From: Phormidium sp. FACHB-1136
Lineage (GTDB): Bacteria > Cyanobacteriota > Cyanobacteriia > Phormidesmidales > Phormidesmidaceae
Length of the DNA: 35,263 nt
Direction: 5' to 3'
Assembly (NCBI RefSeq): GCF_014697375.1
Contig: NZ_JACJRS010000054.1
Location: forward strand, 1-35,263
Position numbers and translations under genes: made by a program. Positions 7,894-15,154 of the stretch are shown here, piece after piece. The notes beneath the pieces are model-generated. The model had not been told where the DNA came from, ran no database searches, and saw only the letters and a list, made by a program, of their open reading frames with translations. The first letter of the stretch is position 1. Every line of letters starts with the position of its first letter.

Positions 7894-8811
7894 CTATTCG
7901 TAGAGGGCGAAGAGGTGGTCGAGTTCTTGCTGCATGGTGGCGCGAACGTGCTCGTAGCAGGTGTTGACGTAGTCCTCGTCTTGGGCGGCGGCGAGGCCAT
8001 AGCGAGGGAAGGTGATGGGTGGGCAAACGCGGGTGTGTAGAAACTTGGGCCAGGGCAGGTTGGGTAGGGGGCCAAGGGCAATGCCCCAGGGCCAGCCGAG
8101 GTATAGGGGGATGGTGCCTGGGTCGAGGTTGAGGGGCCAGTTCCAGCCCTGCTGTCGTCGCCAGGTATCAGCGAGGTCGTAGAAGTCGTCTAGCACCCAG
8201 AGGGTATCGTGGGCACCGTAGGAAATCGCGGGCACGATGGGGACTTTTTCATGCAGGGCCAGTTTGATGAAGCCCTTTTGGCCGAAAAAGCAAATTTGGT
8301 CGCGCAGGTGATGGGGGCGAAACACATCTCGCGCACCGCCGGGATAGACCAGTAGCGGGAAATCCTGGCGCAGGGCACGAACGGCGGCGGGGGAATTGGC
8401 CCGCAAGCAGCCTACCCAGGATCCCATCCGCCCTAGGGCCGGAAAAACGCGCCAAATTCGGGGGTCCATCATGGCGTAGGCCGGACGCTGACTGCCAAAG
8501 CGGCGCAGCCAGTCGTAGGTCATCATCAGGGTATCGGGCGCGGCCAGTCCGCCATTGTGGGAACCCACGATCAGCATTGGCCCCTGGGTAGGGATATGTT
8601 CCCAGCCGTCGGTTTTGACCCGGAAGTAGTGGTGGTAGGCCCAGTCGAGAAAGGGCAGCATCCGGTCAATTTTGTCTGGGTCGCGATCCGCCAGGGATCG
8701 GCCATCGAGGGAACCCGCTGGCTGCTGTGTCGCCTCTGTAGCCAGTTGCGCCATGGCTGCCAACGCTGACCCTAGATCGTGGGGACGGGTTTGGGGCGTT
8801 AGGGAAACCAC
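7894..8811 (-). CDS. Lysophospholipid/DGAT2-like acyltransferase family protein
   Basis: Predicted membrane-associated acyltransferase that moves an acyl group onto a glycerolipid or isoprenoid alcohol. With the GTG at 8811 it has 305 residues. The acceptor motif is VGSHNGGLAAPD (His85, Asp93), a spaced form of the HX4D box, followed by VYPGGARDVFR (PGG 157-159) and VPIVP...GAHDTL, the pattern of the DGAT2/PlsC-like superfamily. Start choice is uncertain: GTG 8811 lies just inside the AAR stop, ATG 8754 shortens it, and ATG 8871 would overlap AAR by 59 bp. The tight contact with AAR suggests translational coupling. Known cyanobacterial and plastid relatives make phytyl esters, acylplastoquinol or triacylglycerol; which product applies here is not decidable from sequence. 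Confidence 0.8.
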   Translation of the reverse strand: MVSLTPQTRPHDLGSALAAMAQLATEATQQPAGSLDGRSLADRDPDKIDRMLPFLDWAYHHYFRVKTDGWEHIPTQGPMLIVGSHNGGLAAPDTLMMTYDWLRRFGSQRPAYAMMDPRIWRVFPALGRMGSWVGCLRANSPAAVRALRQDFPLLVYPGGARDVFRPHHLRDQICFFGQKGFIKLALHEKVPIVPAISYGAHDTLWVLDDFYDLADTWRRQQGWNWPLNLDPGTIPLYLGWPWGIALGPLPNLPWPKFLHTRVCPPITFPRYGLAAAQDEDYVNTCYEHVRATMQQELDHLFALYE

Positions 8812-8812
8812 G

Positions 8813-9865
8813 CTAGGAGGCTTTGGCGGCGAGGGGTTGGCGGTTGAGATCCAGCAGGGGCCGGAAGCCATGCTTCACGGAGGCTTGGCCGATCATGTCC
8901 ATTTTTTCGAGGGTGATTTGGTTGCGACCCCAGGAAAAGTTGGTGTACCACTTCTCAAATTCCAGCAGCATGGCTTCGGCAAAGCAGGCAAAAAGCTGGC
9001 GGGCGGGCACGTCCATGTTGACGATGCTCATGATTTTCCAGTCGATGTCGAGGGAATGCTCGACGATGCCGCCCTTGAGAACATGGACGCCCTCGAAGCT
9101 GAACTGCTGATCGAGGTTTTTGGGATAGCCGCCGTCGATCATCAGGCAGGGGCGCTTCAGGGTGGTGGGGTCAACGGTGACGCCCTTAGGCATACTGGCC
9201 ACCCACACCACAATGTCGGCCTTGGGTAGGGCGGTCTCCAGATCCATGGGGGTGCCGCGTCCCAGTTCTGACTGGAGGTTTTGCAGCCGCTCTTGGTTGC
9301 GGGCCACCAGCAGCAAGTCTTTGATATCGGTACGGGCATTTAGCCAGCGACATACCGCACTGCCAATGTCTCCGGTAGCGCCACAGACGGCTACGGTAGC
9401 ATCAGACAGGTTAATGCCCAGCATGGCCGAGGCCGCCTTTACCTGCTGACAAATGATGTAGGCGGTGTGGGTGTTGCCCGTGGTGAAGCGCTCAAACTCT
9501 AGGGTGACGTTGCGTACCTGCTGAATTTGGCTGAGGTTGAAGTTTTCAAAAATAATCGAGGAAAAGCCGCCCAGGGCCGTAATGTCGATGCCGTGCTTTT
9601 GGGCATGGGCCATGGCGTTGATGATTTTGCGGGTGGCCGCTTTGATGCGTCGAGAGGCTAGCATCTCCGGCAAAAAGCAGGACTCCACGTACTTGCCTTC
9701 GATTTGCTGCCCCGTGGCACTGGTCACTTTGATGGTGTCTACAATTTGCGGCGGCGCACTGCACCAAAAATCAATTCCCTGGTCTGCGTATTCTGGGTAG
9801 CCCAGATCACGAGCGACGGCTTGAGCATGATCGAGGCTAGTGAGATGTCCGATTAGGCCAAACAT
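8813..9865 (-). CDS. aar: Long-chain fatty acyl-[acyl-carrier-protein] reductase (AAR)
   Basis: Reduces acyl-ACP (or acyl-CoA) with NADPH to the fatty aldehyde, the first step of cyanobacterial alkane synthesis. The 350-residue protein begins [18 protein letters not shown], the conserved start of the family, which settles the ATG at 9865. GATGDIG (163-168) is the nucleotide-binding loop. [10 protein letters not shown] places a cysteine at residue 294, the same number as the acylated catalytic Cys294 reported for the Synechococcus elongatus enzyme. The end [10 protein letters not shown]...KHGFRPLL is also typical. ADO lies 308 bp upstream on the same strand, the usual order. In several cyanobacteria the next gene is accA; here it is an acyltransferase overlapping or abutting the stop. 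Confidence 0.97.
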   Translation of the reverse strand: MFGLIGHLTSLDHAQAVARDLGYPEYADQGIDFWCSAPPQIVDTIKVTSATGQQIEGKYVESCFLPEMLASRRIKAATRKIINAMAHAQKHGIDITALGGFSSIIFENFNLSQIQQVRNVTLEFERFTTGNTHTAYIICQQVKAASAMLGINLSDATVAVCGATGDIGSAVCRWLNARTDIKDLLLVARNQERLQNLQSELGRGTPMDLETALPKADIVVWVASMPKGVTVDPTTLKRPCLMIDGGYPKNLDQQFSFEGVHVLKGGIVEHSLDIDWKIMSIVNMDVPARQLFACFAEAMLLEFEKWYTNFSWGRNQITLEKMDMIGQASVKHGFRPLLDLNRQPLAAKAS

Positions 9866-10000
9866 TGCAAATTACGTTACTGCGTAGGGTGCGCCAGGGG
9901 AGGTGGTGCAGGTGAACAATTTACCTAGAATAAACCGCTACCGACCCAATGGAAACTAGCCGAGGGGAAACCCCTGCCGACGACTCGGCGGCGACCCTCC

Positions 10001-10050
10001 CCAGGGGGCTACCGTGTACACAGAACTCAGATGGATCCGTAGCCCCCTGG
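10001..10050. repeat. 12-bp inverted repeat in the ADO-AAR spacer
   Basis: ccagggggctac (10001-10012) is matched by its exact reverse complement gtagccccctgg (10039-10050), with a 26-bp loop. It forms the outer hairpin of the repeat-rich spacer between ADO and AAR and lies upstream of the AAR start. Confidence 0.8.
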
Positions 10051-10053
10051 AGA

Positions 10054-10121
10054 TCCCCCTAAATCCCCCTTGTGAAGGGGGACTTTGATTCCGGTTCCCC
10101 CCTTCACAAGGGGGACTAGGG
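10054..10121. repeat. Large imperfect inverted repeat (dispersed cyanobacterial type)
   Basis: Two arms of about 27 bases (10054-10080 and about 10098-10124) are near-perfect reverse complements around a short loop. Each arm contains a smaller hairpin built on cccccttgtgaaggggg and cccccttcacaaggggga. The block resembles the tccccctaaatccccctt repeats scattered in many cyanobacterial genomes. It lies between the ADO stop and the AAR start and could act as an attenuator, RNA processing site or terminator; no T-run follows. Confidence 0.85.
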
Positions 10122-10173
10122 GGGAGCAATCCTCTCCACAAGGGAAGATAGAAGCCTGGGGATAATCGATGGT

Positions 10174-10875
10174 CTAGGCGGCAGCGAGCCCTTGGGCAGA
10201 GAGCTTCATCACTTCACGGCTGGAGAAACCGATGTTGGCGAGGGCTTCCCCGTAGGTGATCATGAAGTCTTCGATCAGGGCATCTTTTTCCATGCCCAGC
10301 ACCCGCGCATCGTCGGCCACCTGGTTCAGCATGGCCCACACTAGAGGTAGGTTTTCTCGGTTGGCTTGCTCCAATTCGGCCTTGGAGGCGTCAAAGTTGG
10401 CCTTCAGCCATTCTTCGCCAAAGTTGAGGTGCATGTATTCGTCCTTCACCACGCCCTCAGTAATTTTGCGGGCAAAGTCGTCGGCCACGGGGATATAGAT
10501 GTTGTAGGCCGAAATGGCGAAGGTTTCGATGATCAGGGACTGAATCAGTAGGCAGGTGACGATCTTGCCCTCGGCCCAGGCGTCTTGGAAGTTGCGGTGC
10601 AGTTGGGCAAAGAATTCCCGCGCAAAGTCCATATCGGGGGTGACGGACAGATTCTTGCCGCAGGCTTGGAAGCCTTTCATATGGCGGTTTTCCATTTTGG
10701 CCAAACGTAGCAGTTCCGCGCCATGGTCGGGCAGATGTTCCGCCAGCTTGCAGTAGTTGTCGTAGGCCTCCTGCTCACCCTCAATCACAATCGCATTGAT
10801 GCGGCTGTAGGCGTCTTTGTAGCTCTCAGACTGATAGTCAAAGGTGGTTTCAGTCTCTAACGATTGCATAGCCAT
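10174..10875 (-). CDS. ado: Aldehyde-deformylating oxygenase (ADO, alkane synthase)
   Basis: Converts fatty aldehydes to Cn-1 alkanes plus formate at a di-iron centre, using O2 and electrons from ferredoxin. The 233-residue length matches the family. All six iron ligands are present in a ferritin-like four-helix bundle: Glu34 ([10 protein letters not shown]), Glu62 and His65 (MENRH), Glu117 (IIETFA), Glu146 and His149 (DEYMH). The ATG at 10875 is preceded on its strand by an AGGA box (cagcaggacaccATG). The product is a soluble enzyme that works with AAR immediately downstream. The 5' region on the minus strand is AT-rich (tagtattattg), a plausible -10 zone. I see no missing residue. Confidence 0.97.
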   Translation of the reverse strand: MAMQSLETETTFDYQSESYKDAYSRINAIVIEGEQEAYDNYCKLAEHLPDHGAELLRLAKMENRHMKGFQACGKNLSVTPDMDFAREFFAQLHRNFQDAWAEGKIVTCLLIQSLIIETFAISAYNIYIPVADDFARKITEGVVKDEYMHLNFGEEWLKANFDASKAELEQANRENLPLVWAMLNQVADDARVLGMEKDALIEDFMITYGEALANIGFSSREVMKLSAQGLAAA

Positions 10876-11240
10876 GGTGTCCTGCTGGTTTGCTAAGGAA
10901 TAAACTTTTTGATTTTAATCGCAATAATACTATGGGAAAGTTAACCAGGTGGCGATTCTGGGATGGTCGCGGGAAATCACCGGGATAGAATTCTGCCCCT
11001 AGGAGCCGTTAGCCTTAGTCCAGTCTGCCCTTTGGGGGATAGACGGGAGATCTTCCATCCACTATAGATTTTTCTAATCTTAATGGCTGTTTCTGGTCAA
11101 TTTATCCTCGCGGCCATCTAGGAGATAGATTTTCCCCAAGGCTGTCCCTAGGACGCCTCTATGGGGGATAGTCGAAGTTAGGCGGGCGAGCCGCAGCTAG
11201 GGAATACTAAGCAAACTAGGCTATGGATTCCCTGGGCCCT
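10876..11240. other. Leader and promoter region of ADO
   Basis: This 365-bp gap separates the ADO start from the stop of a small minus-strand gene. Positions 10900-10945 are AT-rich on a GC-rich background and probably hold the ADO promoter. Farther out (11000-11230) the sequence contains several cctagg/gggggat words but no open frame or clear hairpin I can support. Confidence 0.45.
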
Positions 11241-11390
11241 CTAAACGGGCAAGGGGGGAAACAGGAGGGAAAGGGGGGCAGGCATCATGTCTCCCCGGAA
11301 GTCTAGGAGTTGCACCAGCAACAGGTATCCCACCGCCAGCAGCAGGGAAATGGCTCCGGTGACGATAGCAACAATTTTTGAGCGATCCAT
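11241..11390 (-). CDS. Small single-span membrane protein (49 aa)
   Basis: An ATG at 11390 (minus strand) opens 49 codons ending at the TAG of 11241-11243. The product starts MDRSKIVAIVTGAIS, has a strong hydrophobic helix (about 6-28, AISLLLAVGYLLLVQLL), then DFRGDMMPAP and a proline/leucine tail. The charge pattern (positive before, acidic after the helix) and the polar RGDM-PAP motif look like selected protein, and I recall similar tiny membrane proteins in cyanobacteria but cannot name the family. It is transcribed toward ADO with a 365-bp gap. No function is known to me. It is easily missed because of its size. Confidence 0.6.
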   Translation of the reverse strand: MDRSKIVAIVTGAISLLLAVGYLLLVQLLDFRGDMMPAPLSLLFPPLPV

Positions 11391-11504
11391 GGCAGTTTTC
11401 TATGGCAACTTTCTTAAGATGTTGTTCGGCCTAGGGCCAACCCTAGGGGCTGTCTGTGTATTCTAAGACAGATGTTGATGTCCTTGTGGTGGGGTTGCGG
11501 TTCT

Positions 11505-12509
11505 ATGAGCAGCATGAGCAACGTTGTGTCCTCCCCGGCTTCTGGTGCGGCGGAGCGCCCCGTGGTGATTGAAACCCAGGATTTAGGCAAAACCTACCGC
11601 ACGGGGTTTTGGTTGAATCAGCGGATCACCTCGCTCCAACATTGTTCCCTCACCATCTACCAGGGGGAGACCTTTGGTTTACTTGGCCCTAACGGTGCCG
11701 GAAAAACGACGCTGCTGAAAACCCTGCTGGGCATTATTCGACCTACGGCGGGGCAGGCGCAATTGCTGGGCCGTCCCCTGGGGGATCACACCGTGAAGCA
11801 GCGGCTGGGCTATCTGCCGGAAAATCCCTACTTCTACGACTTTTTGACCGGGTGGGAATTTTTGCAATACACCGCTGGATTGTTTGGCCTCTCTGCCGCT
11901 GCCCGCCAGCGCCGCATTGTCGAGCTTTTGGATTTGGTGGGGCTATCCCAAACAGCCGCGAAAAAGAAACAACTGCGGCAATATTCCAAGGGAATGCTGC
12001 AACGCATTGGCATTGCCCAAGCCCTCGTCAACGACCCCGATTTGGTCTTTTTAGATGAGCCCATGTCGGGTCTTGATCCCACTGGGCGGTTTCAGGTGCG
12101 GGAAATTATTTTGGCCCTAAAACGAGAGGGGAAAACTATCTTTTTTAACAGCCATATTCTGTCCGATGTGGAGGTAATTTGTGATCGGGTCGCTATTTTA
12201 GATCAGGGGAATTTAGTCTGTGTGGGCCACCTCAGCGACCTGCTGGGCACCGCCGATGAATACCAGGTAAAGGGGCGGGGCGGTCAATTCAGCCAGATCG
12301 ATCCCTGGCTAGATAACCTGACCTTGCAGGGAGATCTTTGGCATGGTCACCTGACGGGCAGTCCCTATGCCTTCGTACAACAACTCTCGCAAATGGGGAG
12401 TGAACTGATTTCCCTACAACAGTCTCGCCCCAGCCTGGAGGAATTTTTCATGGCCCAAATTAGCCAGCGACGAGCACAGGCTTCCTCGGAGAAAGGATCT
12501 CGTTCCTAG
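11505..12509 (+). CDS. ABC transporter ATP-binding protein
   Basis: ATPase subunit of an exporter-type ABC system (CcmA/NatA-like group). Taking the ATG at 11505 (11472 and 11514 are alternatives, none with a clear ribosome binding site) gives 334 residues. It has Walker A GPNGAGKTT (61-69), an atypical but common signature YSKGMLQRIGIAQAL (from 160), Walker B LVFLDEP (180-186) followed by MSGLDPTGR, and H-loop His217 in NSHILSD. About 80 C-terminal residues form a small regulatory-type tail. No permease gene is adjacent: the next gene 50 bp on encodes a protein without multiple membrane spans. The membrane partner must be elsewhere in the genome, so the substrate is unknown. Confidence 0.85.
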   Translation: MSSMSNVVSSPASGAAERPVVIETQDLGKTYRTGFWLNQRITSLQHCSLTIYQGETFGLLGPNGAGKTTLLKTLLGIIRPTAGQAQLLGRPLGDHTVKQRLGYLPENPYFYDFLTGWEFLQYTAGLFGLSAAARQRRIVELLDLVGLSQTAAKKKQLRQYSKGMLQRIGIAQALVNDPDLVFLDEPMSGLDPTGRFQVREIILALKREGKTIFFNSHILSDVEVICDRVAILDQGNLVCVGHLSDLLGTADEYQVKGRGGQFSQIDPWLDNLTLQGDLWHGHLTGSPYAFVQQLSQMGSELISLQQSRPSLEEFFMAQISQRRAQASSEKGSRS

Positions 12510-12559
12510 CTCTCCCTTGACAGCAGGATATTGTTTTCCAGAATTCTTCTGACATAGCC

Positions 12560-13516
12560 ATGATTTTCCGATCTCGGTCTGAATCTTCTCGACGACGCCC
12601 CTCTACCTCCGCGACGGGCTTTAGCTATCGGCCCCTGCTCCATGTGTTGGCTCCGGGGCAAACCGCCAACGACTTCCAAGATCCCATTGAGCATAATTTC
12701 CGGGCTGGGGACGTCGTGATTTCGCGGGCAGAGCTGGATCTACGTCGATCTGTCCAGAATTTGATGATCCACACGGGGTTGGCGGTCAATTCCCTGGAGG
12801 TGTTGACCGCTCTGCAACTGCCCGGTAGCACCGCTGCCCTGTTTTGGGCCATTGTGCTGCTCTTAGGGGATGACCTGCCCGCCGAAATGAGCGAAACCCA
12901 CCTGATTCGCAAGCGTGATCACGATTCGCGACTGCTCTACCAAGCCCTCGCCCGGATTGACCTAGATGACTGGTACCACACCCTGGTCGATAAAGCTCCG
13001 GTGACTGCCCTGCCCACGGGGCTTCAGTTTCCGCCGGGGCATCCGGTTAGCCAGCGCTACTATCGCCAGCATTCCCTGCCCGCCAAGCCCCAGGTCTACC
13101 TGCCCGTAGCCAACTATTTTTCCGCCCTGTTCAACGAACGGAAGCAGGAATTGCTGCGCCTTTTGGTCAACCTGGGGGCCACCCGTGTCGAGATTCAGCC
13201 CCTCGGCACCGCTACGGCCCCAGAGGTGTTGGTTTATCCAGGCCGCCCCTGGTCACCCAATCTGAACCTCAACCTGGCCGACTACGCCTGGTTACCCTAC
13301 GAAGAATTCTGGCAAACCCTGATGTCTCAACGGGTGGCGGGCCACGTCACCACCGCTCGCCTCACCCTAACGGTAGATATTAACGGGATGCTAAACACCC
13401 AACTGGATGCCCTGAAGAACCTCGCCACCCAACTGGATTCCGTAGCATCCCTCGATCAATCCGCCCTTGATCAGCAGTACCTCCAGCCCCACCAGGTCAC
13501 GGTCACCTTTGCCTGA
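12560..13516 (+). CDS. Conserved-looking hypothetical protein, 318 aa
   Basis: I do not recognise this family. The protein begins with a basic, serine/arginine-rich stretch (MIFRSRSESSRRRPSTS), followed by a globular-looking region with one short hydrophobic patch (TAALFWAIVLLLGDD, about 90-104) that is too short and isolated to be a sure membrane span. A later segment, NYFSALFNERKQELLRLLV followed by LGATRVEI (about 190-215), looks like a helix-strand unit. The C-terminus ends in an alternating strand pattern (HQVTVTFA). It follows the ABC ATPase on the same strand after 50 bp, so co-transcription is likely, but it does not look like a permease. No catalytic motif is evident. Confidence 0.65.
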   Translation: MIFRSRSESSRRRPSTSATGFSYRPLLHVLAPGQTANDFQDPIEHNFRAGDVVISRAELDLRRSVQNLMIHTGLAVNSLEVLTALQLPGSTAALFWAIVLLLGDDLPAEMSETHLIRKRDHDSRLLYQALARIDLDDWYHTLVDKAPVTALPTGLQFPPGHPVSQRYYRQHSLPAKPQVYLPVANYFSALFNERKQELLRLLVNLGATRVEIQPLGTATAPEVLVYPGRPWSPNLNLNLADYAWLPYEEFWQTLMSQRVAGHVTTARLTLTVDINGMLNTQLDALKNLATQLDSVASLDQSALDQQYLQPHQVTVTFA

Positions 13517-13522
13517 CCCGCA

Positions 13523-13544
13523 CCCTCCCTGGGCTTGGGGAGGG
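13523..13544. terminator. Possible bidirectional hairpin between convergent genes
   Basis: ccctcc (13523-13528) and ggaggg (13539-13544) can pair around a 10-base loop in the 30-bp gap between two convergent genes. No T-run follows on either strand, so termination is only suggested by position. Confidence 0.35.
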
Positions 13545-13546
13545 GC

Positions 13547-14860
13547 TTAGAATCCCCAGGTGCGCTTTGGCCCCAAATCGAGGTGGATGATGTTGGGAAT
13601 GTTGCTGTAGATGCCGATGCCACCGGGCCAGGTCAACATGACGGCATTGGCCACTTGGCGACCGCTCATGCCCTGCACCTGTAAATCGGCGGCATTGCCC
13701 ACTAGGTGCTGGCTGCGCGTTGCCCCGCCCACGGCTGCGTTCACCGCTGGGGGCCGATACCAAGAGGTGACCCGAAAGGGCCGTCCTAGTCGATTGCGTA
13801 CAGGCTGTAGGGCTTTGGCTAGGGCGATGATGTTGTCCACAATAGCCTTGGTGGGGGGAATGCGGGTAGCATCGCGGGTGGCCTCACCCCAGGTGAAACT
13901 GCCCCCCGGAATAATCGGCTGGTCGGTGTAGAAGGTGGAGGTATAGCCCGGTAGCCGGAAAGGCCGTCCGGTGTATTGGGGCGGCGGCGGCGGCGGCGGT
14001 GGGGGCGGCGGCGGTGCCACAGGTCGTGGATAGACCACTCGGCCCGCTTGCTCGACCTGGGCATGACCTTCAAAGACGTACCAGGTGTTAAATCCGGCTA
14101 AATCGTCCTTGACGTACTTAAAGGTAAAGCGAATGTGGGCGTTAAAGCTGCCCTGGGCATCGGCGAAGGCATAGCTGGCTAAGACAAAGGTGCTGCCCAG
14201 GGTCACAGGAACCATTTCATCGGCGGGGAGTTGGCTGGATTGCAGGGGCCGACGCTTGAAGGGGGTGTCTCGGTTAACCCGCAGGATAAAGGCGTTGGGA
14301 TCTTCGCGGGGATAGACCACGTCCCCATCGAAGGTGACAAAGGCGTGGGGGGTAAAGGCAAACCAGGTGCTGCGCCCCTGGATGAAGTCCTGGGTATCGC
14401 GGATGGCGAACTTGATGTGATTGTTGAAGTTGCCTTGGGAGTCGCTAAAGGCGTAGGAATGCAGGTTAAAGGTTTGCCCCCGCTGAGCTGAAGCCCGTTC
14501 GCTAGGGTCGATTAGGGTGGAATCCAGGGGTCGCCGCTTGAGGATGGTGTCGCGGTTCACCCACAGGATGGGCATACTTTCCTGATCCTCCAGGGGGTAG
14601 AGAATGACCCCGTCGGCCTCCACCTGGGCATCTCCACTGAAGACAAACCAGGTATTGAGGCCATTGATGGTGCGGTCTTTGAGGGCAAATTTAATGTGAC
14701 CGTTAAAGGGGCCGTTGATGTCGGCGTAGGCGTAGGAGTGGAGAGGGTAGGTGCTGCCCGCCGCAATGGCCGATTGCTCATTCGGTTGCAGGGTATCGGC
14801 TGGCTCTGGCCGCAGCTTAAACACCGTGGCCCGATTCACCCGCAAAACCTGGTTAGTCAT
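13547..14860 (-). CDS. Three-repeat protein with C-terminal M15 (D-Ala-D-Ala carboxypeptidase-like) domain
   Basis: A 437-residue protein with unusual architecture. Three tandem repeats of about 93 residues begin at about 5, 98 and 192, each opening with a L-x-V-N-R-x-T-x-x-K-x-R-P motif and containing a HSYA(Y/F)(A/S)D...FN-x-HI(K/R)F core. A run of twelve prolines (283-294) leads to a peptidase M15A domain (about 300-437): SWYRPPAVNAAVGG, SQHLVGNAAD (zinc ligands His385, Asp392) and IIHLDLG (His426). Such domains cut peptidoglycan peptides. No signal peptide is present: the start MTNQVLRVNR goes straight into repeat 1. Export therefore needs another route, or the protein acts after lysis. 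The repeats may bind cell wall or a partner. The start has no competing upstream candidate. Confidence 0.85.
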   Translation of the reverse strand: MTNQVLRVNRATVFKLRPEPADTLQPNEQSAIAAGSTYPLHSYAYADINGPFNGHIKFALKDRTINGLNTWFVFSGDAQVEADGVILYPLEDQESMPILWVNRDTILKRRPLDSTLIDPSERASAQRGQTFNLHSYAFSDSQGNFNNHIKFAIRDTQDFIQGRSTWFAFTPHAFVTFDGDVVYPREDPNAFILRVNRDTPFKRRPLQSSQLPADEMVPVTLGSTFVLASYAFADAQGSFNAHIRFTFKYVKDDLAGFNTWYVFEGHAQVEQAGRVVYPRPVAPPPPPPPPPPPPQYTGRPFRLPGYTSTFYTDQPIIPGGSFTWGEATRDATRIPPTKAIVDNIIALAKALQPVRNRLGRPFRVTSWYRPPAVNAAVGGATRSQHLVGNAADLQVQGMSGRQVANAVMLTWPGGIGIYSNIPNIIHLDLGPKRTWGF

Positions 14861-15069
14861 AGCGATGCCCTGGAGGAATCCAAAGTATGGGAAGGGTCGC
14901 AGCCAATTGAGGCTGATCGACGCTGCCCAGTGTAGCCCAGTTTATTGTAGGCGGCAGCGGTTTTCTTGTCTTCCCTAGCCTGTGGTTGCCCGTGAGAAGA
15001 CCCCTGGGTAGTACATTTTAATGGCACGAATGCCCCACCGATTGGAGTACCGGATGTTCCCAACGCCCC

Positions 15070-15141
15070 CCAGAAACCCGGTCTCCCTAGCAACACGCTA
15101 GTCTCGCCATTAGCCGCAAGACCTAAAAGCCGGGTTTCTGG
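15070..15141. repeat. Inverted repeat downstream of the carotenoid oxygenase gene
   Basis: ccagaaacccgg (15070-15081) and its exact complement ccgggtttctgg (15130-15141) flank a 48-bp loop. This agaaacccgg/ccgggtttct pair is a recurrent cyanobacterial dispersed repeat. It lies about 14 bp past the carotenoid oxygenase stop, so it may also end that transcript. The rest of 14861-15154 shows no gene I can support. Confidence 0.75.
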
Positions 15142-15154
15142 ATATACCGAGGCG

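Noticed and set aside
7846-8026. N-terminal extension of the alpha/beta hydrolase through the heptamer repeats
   Set aside because: The extension is arginine/proline-rich shadow sequence from the overlapping acyltransferase gene and the repeat.
10054-10121. CRISPR-like array in the ADO-AAR spacer
   Set aside because: The repeats are inverted and only two, with no regular spacers.
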